From NCBI GenBank assembly GCA_965603365.1, contig CBFDCR010000101.1, forward strand, positions 1 through 15,184: a stretch of 15,184 bases of DNA. Reading direction: 5' to 3'. This document shows, piece after piece, positions 5,417 to 12,173 of the stretch. The notes beneath the pieces were generated by a model, which ran no database searches, was not told the origin of the DNA, and saw only the letters and a program-made list of their open reading frames with translations. A program made the translations under genes and the position numbers. Origin of the DNA: JAHELQ01 sp965603365. Its GTDB lineage: Bacteria; Acidobacteriota; Aminicenantia; UBA2199. The stretch's first letter is position 1; each line of letters starts with the position of its first letter.

Positions 5417-8149
5417 ATGGCGGAAATCTATATCTCATCGACATACGAAGATTTAAAAGCCGAGCGGCAGAAAGCGATCGATGCCGTCCGCCGCCTGGGA
5501 CACCGGCCCGTGGCCATGGAAGATTACACGGCCGCAAATGACCGCCCGCCGGATAAGTGCATGCAGGATGTACGGGCCTGCCATGCCTATGTGGGCATCT
5601 TTGCCTGGCGCTACGGCTCGATCCCAAAAGGCTGCAATCAGAGCATCACCCACCTGGAATACCTGGAGGCCCGGGAGGCCGGTAAGCCCTGCTTGATCTT
5701 TTTACTGGATGAAGAGGCCCCCTGGCCGAGAAAATACGTTTCCCGTGGCCCGGAACTCGAAAAAATAGAGTCCCTGCGCGCCGAACTCCAGGCCAACCAC
5801 ACGGTAAGCCGTTTCCACGATGCCTCTGACCTGGCCACCCTGGTTACCGCCGCCGTCAGCGGCTTACACCTGGAGACCGGGGACTCTCCGTCTGCACTGA
5901 AGGAGATTGCCGCGCCTGTATTCAAAATGGGGGATATGCCTGAAGCAGTGGCCCATTTGCGAAAAAAGCCGGGAGAGTGGATCGGTTGTCGATTCGGCAA
6001 ATACCTCATCCAGGAGAAACTGGGCAGGGGGGGCAAGGGGGTTGTGTTTAAGGTCAAAGATACCCTGGAGGAGTGCACCAAGGCGGTCAAGCTGGTGCCG
6101 CCCCAGATCGCCGACTCGCCCGTGGCCTTCAAGGAGTTAAAACAGGAGGTACACAACGCTTCCGGTATCATTCATGCCAATGTGGTGAAGGTGCTGGGCT
6201 TAGAGGAGCATGAGGGCCAGTACTTCATCGTCATGGAGTACGTAGACGGCCGGAGCCTGGAGCAAAGACTGGCGGAGAGCAAGACCGGCAAACTGGGAGA
6301 GGCGGAAGTGGTTACCATCATGAAAAAGGTGGCCGGGGGATTGATCGAAACCCACAAGAGCAGGGTCATCCACCGGGACATCAAACCGGCCAATATCATG
6401 GTGGGATCCCGGGGAAAGGTGAAGATCCTGGATTTCGGCATATCCTACTCCATGACCAGGTCCATGACCCAACTGGTGGACCCGGGTCATCTTACCGGCA
6501 CCTGGCCCTATATGGCGCCGGAGCAGTTCAGTACCCGCTACGGCCGGGAGAATGAGCAGGTGGATATCTGGGGCTTTGGCGTCACCATGTACCAATTGCT
6601 GACCGGCCAGTTGCCTTTCAGCCACAAAGACCAGATCATAAATCGCAAGGAGCGGCCTTTCCCCCCCGAAGGCATCTCCAGGAGACTCCGGGCCATCATC
6701 CTGAAATGCCTGGAAAAAGACCGCCGCAAACGCTTCCAGGACATGCAAGAGGTACTGACAGCCTTAAATACCGTCACCATAACGGTAAAAAAGAAACCAA
6801 AAAAGCCAGTACCAAAGCAAATGAAAAAAGCCCCCATCCTCAAATGGGCCGCCTTCGCCGCCCTCATCATTGCTTTAACCGCCATTGCCTATCTCATCCA
6901 GAATCCGTGGCCTCAAACACCCGAACAAAAGCCTCCCCCACCGATAATTGAAGATTCAGAGAAAAAAAAGGAGTCAATAAAGAAAGAACAGGATAATCCT
7001 GAATATTCAAAAATTCCAATCCAAAGTAAGGAAGAAGAATTCCAGGAGTATTTTTCTTTGGCAAACAAATATTTTAATAGTGGAAATTATAATAAAGCCC
7101 GGCAATACTTATCAAAAGCCGGGGATATAAAATCTACCCCTGATCTTCAATCCCTCAATAAAAAAATATCAACAAAAATTAAAGAGAAGCGAAAAAAGGA
7201 AGATGGGCGTGCCTTTGCTTCTGCTTTTAAATTAAAAACCATCGCCGCTTACGAAGGTTACCTGGAACAATACCCTAACGGCAGATACGTTGGAGAGGTA
7301 CGGGAAAGAATCAGAAAATTAAAAGAGATGCCGGAAGATGTAAGGGCCGTTGTACTCAAAGCCTTAGGTGTTTCCAAAAACCAAAAAGGATATTGGGAAG
7401 CCGATTTCGGCAGCGGCCTCATCATGGTCTACATCCCCCCCGGCACCTTTACTATGGGATCTAATGAAGGTGATGATGACGAGAAACCGCCCCACGACGT
7501 CTACCTGGACGGCTACTGGCTGGGCAAGACCGAGGTGACCTTCGATCAATACGATAGATTCTGTGAAGAGGCCAATAGGAATAAACCCTCAGATGAGGGC
7601 TGGGGAAGGGGGAAGCGGCCGGTCATCAATGTATCCTGGGACGATGCCAATGATTATTGTGAGTGGCTGTCTCAAAAAACGGGCCTTGAATTTAAACTTC
7701 CCACCGAAGCCCAGTGGGAGAAGGCGGCCCGCGGCAGCGATGGCCGCAAGTACCCCTGGGGTAATGATCCGCCGTCCGGTGATAAGGTAAATTTTGCCGA
7801 TAAGAAAATGTGGTTAAAGTATACAAAGAGTTGGGCAGACCTGGATATAGACGACGGTTATGCTGACACGGCGCCGGTGGGATCTTATCCAGCCGGAGCG
7901 TCTCCCTACGGCCTGATGGATATGGCGGGCAATGTCTGGGAGTGGTGTATGGATTGGTATGATGGTGGATACTATAAAAATTCTCCACCGAAGAGTCCCG
8001 AAGGGCCTTCAAAGGGCTCCATCCGTGTGGTCCGGGGAGGCGGCTGGTACTTCATTGCGGTGCTCGTCCGCTGCGCCTATCGCCACTACGACGCGCCCTC
8101 GTATCGCAGCAACTATCAGGGGTTCCGCCTGTGCCAGGAAGTTAAGTAA
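5417..8149 (+). CDS. DUF4062 - Ser/Thr kinase - TM - FGE/C-type-lectin-fold protein
   Basis: The protein has 910 residues from ATG 5417 (M-A-E-I-Y-I-S-S-T-Y-E-D-L-K); an in-frame TTG at 5312 exists but lies upstream of the promoter. Domains: DUF4062 (3-100; effector/sensor module of conflict proteins); a complete kinase (194-450) with glycine loop G203-x-G205-x-x-G208, Lys225 in A-V-K, H-R-D at 319-321, D-F-G at 339-341 and A-P-E at 367-369; a Lys/Pro-rich linker; one membrane helix (475-495); a charged AT-rich TPR-like stalk (510-635); and an FGE-sulfatase/C-type-lectin-like domain (663-908) with R-P-V-I-N-V-S-W-D-D-A, L-P-T-E-A-Q-W-E-K-A-A-R and G-N-V-W-E-W. The two catalytic cysteines of true formylglycine-generating enzyme are absent, so it is probably a ligand-binding domain. 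By topology the kinase faces the cytoplasm and the lectin domain the outside, as in a receptor kinase. The C-terminus looks like a DGR variable region. Confidence 0.9.
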   Translation: MAEIYISSTYEDLKAERQKAIDAVRRLGHRPVAMEDYTAANDRPPDKCMQDVRACHAYVGIFAWRYGSIPKGCNQSITHLEYLEAREAGKPCLIFLLDEEAPWPRKYVSRGPELEKIESLRAELQANHTVSRFHDASDLATLVTAAVSGLHLETGDSPSALKEIAAPVFKMGDMPEAVAHLRKKPGEWIGCRFGKYLIQEKLGRGGKGVVFKVKDTLEECTKAVKLVPPQIADSPVAFKELKQEVHNASGIIHANVVKVLGLEEHEGQYFIVMEYVDGRSLEQRLAESKTGKLGEAEVVTIMKKVAGGLIETHKSRVIHRDIKPANIMVGSRGKVKILDFGISYSMTRSMTQLVDPGHLTGTWPYMAPEQFSTRYGRENEQVDIWGFGVTMYQLLTGQLPFSHKDQIINRKERPFPPEGISRRLRAIILKCLEKDRRKRFQDMQEVLTALNTVTITVKKKPKKPVPKQMKKAPILKWAAFAALIIALTAIAYLIQNPWPQTPEQKPPPPIIEDSEKKKESIKKEQDNPEYSKIPIQSKEEEFQEYFSLANKYFNSGNYNKARQYLSKAGDIKSTPDLQSLNKKISTKIKEKRKKEDGRAFASAFKLKTIAAYEGYLEQYPNGRYVGEVRERIRKLKEMPEDVRAVVLKALGVSKNQKGYWEADFGSGLIMVYIPPGTFTMGSNEGDDDEKPPHDVYLDGYWLGKTEVTFDQYDRFCEEANRNKPSDEGWGRGKRPVINVSWDDANDYCEWLSQKTGLEFKLPTEAQWEKAARGSDGRKYPWGNDPPSGDKVNFADKKMWLKYTKSWADLDIDDGYADTAPVGSYPAGASPYGLMDMAGNVWEWCMDWYDGGYYKNSPPKSPEGPSKGSIRVVRGGGWYFIAVLVRCAYRHYDAPSYRSNYQGFRLCQEVK
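8031..8137 (+). other. Candidate DGR variable region at the end of the lectin-fold domain
   Basis: Codons for residues 873-905 follow the layout of known DGR variable regions: an R-G-G-x-W lead, then the variable spots Y-F-I, L, H-Y-D and S-N-Y among fixed R, A, P and a closing G-F-R-L. Nearly all the variable codons are NNC or NNT (TAC TTC ATT CTC CAC TAC GAC AGC AAC TAT), as adenine-specific mutagenesis of AAC/AAT template codons would leave them. No template repeat or reverse transcriptase is visible in the window. Confidence 0.5.
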
Positions 8150-8256
8150 CCCTTTTCCCTTTTTCTCTTTTACCCTTTGCGCGCCGCAAAATTGTGGGGG
8201 TAAGACAAGGCCGGATCGTATGCGCACAAAAATTTTCACTATTATTGACAAGCGGT
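8150..8256. other. Downstream region of the kinase gene, with small hairpin
   Basis: Pyrimidine-rich, then TTTGCG-CGC-CGCAAA (8176-8190), a 6-bp stem with a 3-base loop. No T-tract follows; it could still be a weak terminator or a structural signal. No gene is seen. Confidence 0.3.
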
Positions 8257-8541
8257 GGAATGGTGGAAGGAAGGTGGGAAGGATGAGGTGATGTAGAAAA
8301 TAGATGGTGGTAGGGTAGGGGGCGCAGATCTGCGCCCCCTACAGGGAACCAAATCGCATTTCCACGGGGGATTGACCCGTTTCCACAGGGGGTGACCCCC
8401 TTTCCACGGGTGGTTGACCCATTTCCACGAGGTGCTGACCCGTTTACACGTGGGATTGAGACCATTTCCACAGGGGGTTGAGCCTTTTCCACGGGTGGTT
8501 GACCCCATTTCCATGAGGGCGAAGATTTTGGGCTGTCCCCC
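8257..8541. repeat. Modular palindromic repeat, copy 2 (long form)
   Basis: Same order as copy 1: purine-rich lead from 8257, perfect 28-bp palindrome at 8315-8342 (identical in sequence to copy 1), then an expanded tandem array at 8359-8521, then an R motif with GATTTTGGGCTGTCCCC ending at about 8541. Fills the long gene-free stretch before 8628. Confidence 0.9.
8359..8521. repeat. Degenerate 21-22-bp tandem array (seven units plus a partial)
   Basis: Units start at 8359, 8380, 8401, 8422, 8443, 8465 and 8486, with a partial one at 8508. Consensus: TTTCCACGGGTGGTTGACCC plus one or two bases. Units are 21 bp (two are 22 bp) with no unique spacers, so it is not a CRISPR array. Open frames across it on the minus strand only reflect the 21-bp period. 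Confidence 0.9.
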
Positions 8542-8627
8542 AATTTTCTCTTCCAACCCGAAAAAACAAAAAAAGCAAAAAAAGAGTGGAAATCAAGAGC
8601 GAATTAAGTTAATATTATACTATAAAA

Positions 8628-8757
8628 ATGACCTCAGAATTAAGCAGTGAAACAACAGGCGTGGCTATTCCGGCGGAAGTCGTGGAAGCGACCCATATGT
8701 CTGCTTCGGAATTAAAGCAAGAGATTGCTATTATGCTGTTTCAGAAAGTGCAAACCG
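8628..8757 (+). pseudogene. UPF0175 antitoxin, truncated by a transposon
   Basis: From ATG 8628 the first 42 residues match the N-terminal half of UPF0175 antitoxins: G-V-A-I-P-A-E-V-V-E-A-T-H-M-S-A-S-E-L-K-Q-E-I-A-I-M-L-F-Q-K, where the family goes on with a G-K-A-x-E-L-A helix-turn-helix (seen intact in the paralogue at 10638-10898). Instead the frame enters the end of the Y1 transposon (8757/8758) and runs as nonsense to 8915. The DNA-binding half is lost, and no toxin or remaining half is found beyond the transposon. TATACT (8616-8621) lies 6 bases before the ATG with no Shine-Dalgarno. Confidence 0.75.
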
Positions 8758-8808
8758 GGGACGGTGCGTGTGAATGTGTGAGTTTTCTATCACCCGCTCT
8801 CCTTCTTC

Positions 8809-9741
8809 TTACTTCTTCCCTCCTGCCTTTTGCCTCTTACCTTTTGCTTTTATCCGCCGGTAAATATCACGCAGTGTATCCAAATGGACATCACAGAATA
8901 CATCAAATTGACTGATCTCTTTATACGTTAGACCTGCTCCGTCTTTCAACCTTACCAGCAGCTCTCCACGCTGACGTTTCCCATTCTGCGTAGTTACATC
9001 AATATCATCTATAATTATCATTTTTAACTTCTCAAATTCCCAAATCACCTTTTCTACCGGCTCAAAATATTTATCATCCACCCGCTGGCTCCCTGGACTT
9101 TGATCGCCTGGCCTTTTTCTACGATCGTATTTGCTTATTGCTGATTTGAAAAAATCCTCATTACCCAAAACGTCTCCATACCTTGTGGCTCTTACTGGAA
9201 GTTTACTTGCTGAATATTTGTAAATAACAGAAAGTAATTCCTCTTTCGTTCCAAATAACTCATTAACAAACTCGAAGTCAACAATTTCATCACTGCTGTT
9301 TGTGTTTGAATAATATGCTTTTATGCTGGACCAGCTATAATCTTCTGCATTTTTGACTATGCCAGCCCGGACTGGATTTCTAAGTAAATACGCGATGGAC
9401 TGGAGCAGGTAGGCATCTTTTTCTATCAGTGTGGATTTAAACCTCCCTTGAAATACATATCCTTTCCCACCGGTCACTGTACGGTAATAAGCCCCATACT
9501 GACCGTTCAACCACTTCATAAACTCCGACATCTTTCCGCTGGAGTTCTCAAGTACCAGGTGATAGTGATTATTCATTACGGTGTAAGCGAACATTCTAAT
9601 CTTAAATTTTTTTGCGGCATCGGTAAGGTAGCCCAAAAACCGGTTTTTGTTCTTATTTCCATAGAAGATGTCTTTGCCTTCATGGCCTCGATTCATGACA
9701 TGATGAAAAGCACCGGGATAAGTAATTCTTGCTCGTCTCAT
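8809..9741 (-). CDS. REP-associated tyrosine (Y1, HUH) transposase
   Basis: This 310-residue single-strand DNA transposase starts M-R-R-A-R-I-T-Y-P-G-A-F-H-H-V-M-N-R-G. The HUH metal site is H59-Y-H61 in V-M-N-N-H-Y-H-L-V-L-E. The conserved helix carrying the nucleophile candidates is D-A-Y-L-L-Q-S-I-A-Y-L-L-R-N-P-V-R-A-G (Tyr111 or Tyr118), with F-Q-G-R-F-K-S just before. The C-terminal ~130 residues add a helical part ending in a likely helix-turn-helix (L-T-Y-K-E-I-S-Q-F) and a lysine-rich tail. The family (PF01797-like) mobilises or processes REP-type hairpins. The gene seems intact. A TAAAAT box is 6 bases upstream of the ATG and no ribosome-binding site is evident. Confidence 0.92.
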   Translation of the reverse strand: MRRARITYPGAFHHVMNRGHEGKDIFYGNKNKNRFLGYLTDAAKKFKIRMFAYTVMNNHYHLVLENSSGKMSEFMKWLNGQYGAYYRTVTGGKGYVFQGRFKSTLIEKDAYLLQSIAYLLRNPVRAGIVKNAEDYSWSSIKAYYSNTNSSDEIVDFEFVNELFGTKEELLSVIYKYSASKLPVRATRYGDVLGNEDFFKSAISKYDRRKRPGDQSPGSQRVDDKYFEPVEKVIWEFEKLKMIIIDDIDVTTQNGKRQRGELLVRLKDGAGLTYKEISQFDVFCDVHLDTLRDIYRRIKAKGKRQKAGGKK

Positions 9742-9757
9742 TCTATTATTTTACCAC

Positions 9758-9849
9758 AAATTGAACAAAACTCCCACGTTCACACGCACCGTCCCTAGTC
9801 TCCCAAATTGAACAAAACTCCCACGTTCACACGCACCGTCCCTAGTCTC
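9758..9849. repeat. 47-bp tandem duplication of the transposon right end
   Basis: The 45 bases from 9758 (AAATTGAACAAAACTCCCAC to CTAGTCTC) recur without change at 9805-9849, period 47. Each copy contains the full 29-base terminal inverted repeat. Confidence 0.95.
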
Positions 9850-9870
9850 TCGTTATAGTACTCGTATTTA

Positions 9871-10140
9871 GTGGAAGGATGAGGGAGATGAAAAAAATAG
9901 ATTATGAGTGAGCCAGGAAAGATTTTCGTAGGGTAGGGGACGCAGATCTGCGTCCCCTACAGGGCACGAAATCCCGTTTCTACGGGGAGTTGAGACCGTT
10001 TCCACAGGTGGATAAGTCTATTTCCACGCAGGCTGACCATCTAACGACCTGGAATGATGGGGAAAATAGATTTTTATTGCAAATTGCAAAACAGCCATTT
10101 CAAAATGCAAAACTTCATTTAGGGCGCGAAGATTTTTGGA
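9871..10140. repeat. Modular palindromic repeat, copy 3 (diverged)
   Basis: Lead GTGGAAGGATGAGG at 9871, palindrome at 9933-9960, three ~21-bp units (9977-9998, 9999-10020, 10021-10040), then an extra segment with GCAAATTGCAAAAC-type A/T-rich repeats and a shortened R motif (GCGAAGATTTTTGG, 10126-10139). The palindrome differs from copies 1 and 2 by a G-to-A change matched by C-to-T in the other arm. Confidence 0.85.
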
Positions 10141-10147
10141 TTGATTA

Positions 10148-10660
10148 CTAACCTTCGTTCAGGTCTTCTATTATTTGGCGATAGAGGTCATGGTCGATCC
10201 AGAATCCCTGTTCTATAGCCATGTCCAAAAAATATCTGACAGACTCGATCAACCCTTTTTCTCTGGCTTTTATCAAAATTCCCAGGAAACCAATTTTCTT
10301 CAGGTCGTAAATTTCAGCCGCATCTCTGGCATCTTTTTCGTCCAGTATGACCAGGTCGGCTTGCGTTTCCACTGCCAGGGCAATGACCTCTGCTTCGCCG
10401 TCATCCAGGTCCTTTTTCAAGGCTTTTATAAGTCCGGTATTTGATGCTTTTTCCACCATAAGGACATTATTTTCGATAAGTAGTTTTATGTCGTCAAGAT
10501 TTTCCTTGTCTCGGCCTTTTATCACCAGTTCTTCAAATACAGCGTTGGGGATAGTGACACGTTGGTACAATTTTTCCAATAGATTTAACCGTTTGATTTT
10601 GGATAAATTAATAATAGGCGAAGAATTACATATAACTTTAATCTTCTGCTTCTTTGCCAT
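10148..10660 (-). CDS. DUF3368-type PIN-domain toxin
   Basis: This 170-residue minus-strand protein begins M-A-K-K-Q-K-I-K-V-I-C-N-S-S-P-I-I-N-L-S, the hallmark start of DUF3368 proteins, where the first acidic PIN residue is replaced by N-S-S-P. Other PIN features are V-F-E-E-L-V (acidic Glu), D-D-G-E-A-E-V-I-A-L-A and L-V-I-L-D-E-K-D-A-R, followed by the family's helical C-terminus (G-F-L-G-I-L-I-K-A-R-E-K-G-L-I). Its start codon lies inside the end of the UPF0175 gene (23-base overlap), the typical arrangement for this toxin with its antitoxin. Predicted activity is RNA cleavage restrained by the antitoxin. Confidence 0.9.
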   Translation of the reverse strand: MAKKQKIKVICNSSPIINLSKIKRLNLLEKLYQRVTIPNAVFEELVIKGRDKENLDDIKLLIENNVLMVEKASNTGLIKALKKDLDDGEAEVIALAVETQADLVILDEKDARDAAEIYDLKKIGFLGILIKAREKGLIESVRYFLDMAIEQGFWIDHDLYRQIIEDLNEG

Positions 10661-10898
10661 ATTTCAGGTCTTCTTTGAAATTTTCTAAGTCGTAGTGGCG
10701 GGGGATTCTTCGGTTCCCCAGTTCGTGGTGAAACTCCCATTTAGACATGTGGGCCAGTTCCCTGGCTTTGCCAAAAGATAAAGCCCCGGTCTGATATAAT
10801 ACTACCGCCAGTTCCTTTAAAAGAAACCTCTCTTTTTCTTTATCAGGTAACTTAATGGCCCTGTTGATATCTTGCGGTATCGACAATATTAGATCCAT
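10638..10898 (-). CDS. UPF0175 family antitoxin
   Basis: The start is ATG at 10898 (M-D-L-I-L-S-I-P-Q-D-I), preceded by GAGGGC; the longer upstream open frame is not protein-like. The 86-residue product has the full UPF0175 layout: a short strand, a helical K-E-R-F-L-L-K-E-L-A-V-V-L-Y-Q-T-G, then the helix-turn-helix S-F-G-K-A-R-E-L-A-H-M-S-K-W-E-F and a short tail. It would bind DNA and its own toxin to autoregulate the operon. It is the intact relative of the truncated gene at 8628. Its stop lies 23 bases inside the toxin gene. Confidence 0.9.
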   Translation of the reverse strand: MDLILSIPQDINRAIKLPDKEKERFLLKELAVVLYQTGALSFGKARELAHMSKWEFHHELGNRRIPRHYDLENFKEDLKYGKEAED

Positions 10899-11178
10899 TT
10901 TGCCCTCGAAATTTAATATAACCCTATTCTCCCCCGGTGTCAACCAAAATTCCTTTAAAATATGCAACTGAAGATTTTGGCTGTCTCTTTTCTGCCTTGG
11001 CTCCTGAATCACCCCTTCGAGCTCCGATATCGATCCCTTTTCACCTGATATTAAAGGTAGAGTGTATTGAAAGGGGGACATTTGTGGTTGGTTTTTGGTG
11101 GAATTAAAATTGCTATGATGGGTGTATGGAGCAAAAAGAGTGTTTTGTGTTGTTGAATACAGGTAAGGAGGAAATGAA
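10899..11178. other. Divergent intergenic region with R-motif relic
   Basis: It separates the UPF0175/DUF3368 operon (minus) from the secreted gene (plus). A degenerate R motif (GAAGATTTTGGCTGTCTC) lies at about 10972-10989. TATGAT (11114-11119) is a possible -10 box for the plus-strand gene, without a clear -35. No coding potential is recognised despite an open minus frame. Confidence 0.5.
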
Positions 11179-11691
11179 ATGTCTACTCGACAAAAAACAT
11201 TTGCGGTGATTTTAATGGTATTGTTTACGGTTGGGTTTGCGGCTGCTAAAGATAAGCAGGTGTCGGAAAAGAGGGGTACGCCGGTAAAAATCAAGGCCAA
11301 AACCGATACCGGTAAGGGCACGGCCCGCATCCAGTCGGATTGGGAAGATCAGGCGGATATCGTGCTGTTAACCTCTTATGTCACCAATGATATCGGTGAA
11401 GTGGGCAACTGCATCGATCTGCTGTCCACCGGTTTCATCGATTTTTACATCGAGTATTTGTCCTTTACGCCCAAATGGCTGCGCTTTCACTTCATCTGGA
11501 CCGGGCCCGAATTTTATTACCACACCACCGACTGGATAGAGACAGGATATTATGAGTATGATTGGCTCATCGTGTCCACCAGTACAGACTGGCTGCCGGG
11601 CACCTACAAACTGGTGATCCTGATGGAGCACGACTACGGCGAAGGCATGGGCATGCAGACCATTGCCCAGAGCCGCATCTTCTTCTATTAA
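11179..11691 (+). CDS. Small secreted protein of unknown function
   Basis: The ATG at 11179 follows AAGGAGG at good spacing. Residues 1-23 are a signal peptide (M-S-T-R-Q-K-T-F-A-V-I-L-M-V-L-F-T-V-G-F), with cleavage likely at A-A-A-K. The mature ~147 residues are rich in aromatic and acidic residues, with alternating strand-like segments (F-I-D-F-Y-I-E-Y-L-S-F, W-L-R-F-H-F-I-W-T-G-P, Y-K-L-V-I-L-M-E-H) that suggest an immunoglobulin-like beta sandwich. I do not recognise a named family. The last ~33 codons and 21 bases past the stop recur at 12480-12599, evidence of a former tandem paralogue. Confidence 0.75.
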   Translation: MSTRQKTFAVILMVLFTVGFAAAKDKQVSEKRGTPVKIKAKTDTGKGTARIQSDWEDQADIVLLTSYVTNDIGEVGNCIDLLSTGFIDFYIEYLSFTPKWLRFHFIWTGPEFYYHTTDWIETGYYEYDWLIVSTSTDWLPGTYKLVILMEHDYGEGMGMQTIAQSRIFFY

Positions 11692-11712
11692 GATATGGTA
11701 ATCGGTTTTAAT
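11592..11712 (+). repeat. 121-bp direct repeat, left copy
   Basis: The 3' end of the secreted gene plus 21 downstream bases; it matches 12479-12599 over its full length with six differences by my count, four of them synonymous. Confidence 0.95.
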
Positions 11713-11729
11713 AAAGATGCAAGTGGGGA

Positions 11730-12146
11730 CTATTCGATAAAGGGGAATTGTTGGGCTAAAAATTCGGCGGCTTTTACTACTTTAATGCCCATGTATTCTT
11801 GCAGTTTTAATAAGTGCTTATCGCCGGTAATGATGAAATCTGCCCCACATGCCATGGCACAGTCTATAAATTTATCGTCATCTGGATCATCAATGACGAC
11901 TCGATGTTTCTTTTTTATTGATAGCGGGATAGTGAAGGTGGAAAAGTCAAACATGATACGATCCGCTTCCGCTCTGGAAAGTTTGAATTTTGTTTGCAGC
12001 TTTTCTGAAATTTCATCTTCAATTTCTGTTGAGGTAAAGATCTGAATGTCCTGCGTTCTACCCAGATCCACCACCTTCCGGGGTTTACCCTGCCAGAATA
12101 CAGCGGAGATATAAATGTTAGTATCGATTACAACTTTGATAGGCAA
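11730..12146 (-). CDS. PIN-family toxin (COG1569 / TIGR00305 type)
   Basis: This 138-residue minus-strand protein begins at TTG 12146 (M-P-I-K-V-V-I-D-T-N-I-Y-I-S-A-V-F-W); GGAG lies about 10 bases upstream, and the nearby ATG is in another frame. All PIN acidic positions are visible: Asp8 in V-V-I-D-T-N, Glu in I-E-D-E-I-S, D-D-P-D-D-D-K-F-I-D-C-A-M-A-C-G-A-D and F-I-I-T-G-D-K-H-L-L. This is the signature of the 'putative toxin component, PIN family' group that cleaves RNA. The antitoxin candidate is 27 bases upstream in the same direction. Confidence 0.9.
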   Translation of the reverse strand: MPIKVVIDTNIYISAVFWQGKPRKVVDLGRTQDIQIFTSTEIEDEISEKLQTKFKLSRAEADRIMFDFSTFTIPLSIKKKHRVVIDDPDDDKFIDCAMACGADFIITGDKHLLKLQEYMGIKVVKAAEFLAQQFPFIE

Positions 12147-12173
12147 GTGTTGCGCTCCATCTCAAATTTATTC

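Larger units (their letters stand above)
8757..9850 (-). mobile_element. Y1/HUH (REP-associated type) transposon, about 1.1 kb
   Basis: The ends are imperfect inverted repeats: GGGACGGTGCGTGTGAATGT onwards at 8758-8786 against the reverse complement of 9767-9795, matching at 27 of 29 bases. The single gene between them is a Y1 transposase. The right end is present twice in tandem (9758-9804 and 9805-9849). The left end cuts the UPF0175 gene. Confidence 0.75.

Noticed and set aside
8359..8521. CRISPR array
   Set aside because: Units follow each other directly with no unique spacers, and no cas genes are present.
8142..8556. Minus-strand open frames with 7-residue repeats across the 21-bp array
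   Set aside because: A 21-bp period keeps any frame open; there is no ribosome site and no recognisable protein, and the DNA is an intergenic repeat found in other copies with different unit counts.
8758..8915. C-terminal half of a 95-residue protein starting at 8628
   Set aside because: After residue 42 the frame runs through transposon end and the 3' end of the transposase gene on the other strand, so it is not native coding sequence.
5121..10140. The modular repeat as a DGR template repeat
   Set aside because: None of the copies resembles the kinase gene's 3' end; there is no shared sequence with 8031-8137.
10899..11330. N-terminal extension of the UPF0175 antitoxin (230-residue frame)
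   Set aside because: The extension crosses an R-motif relic and the opposite-strand secreted gene; the family starts at the ATG at 10898, which has a ribosome site.
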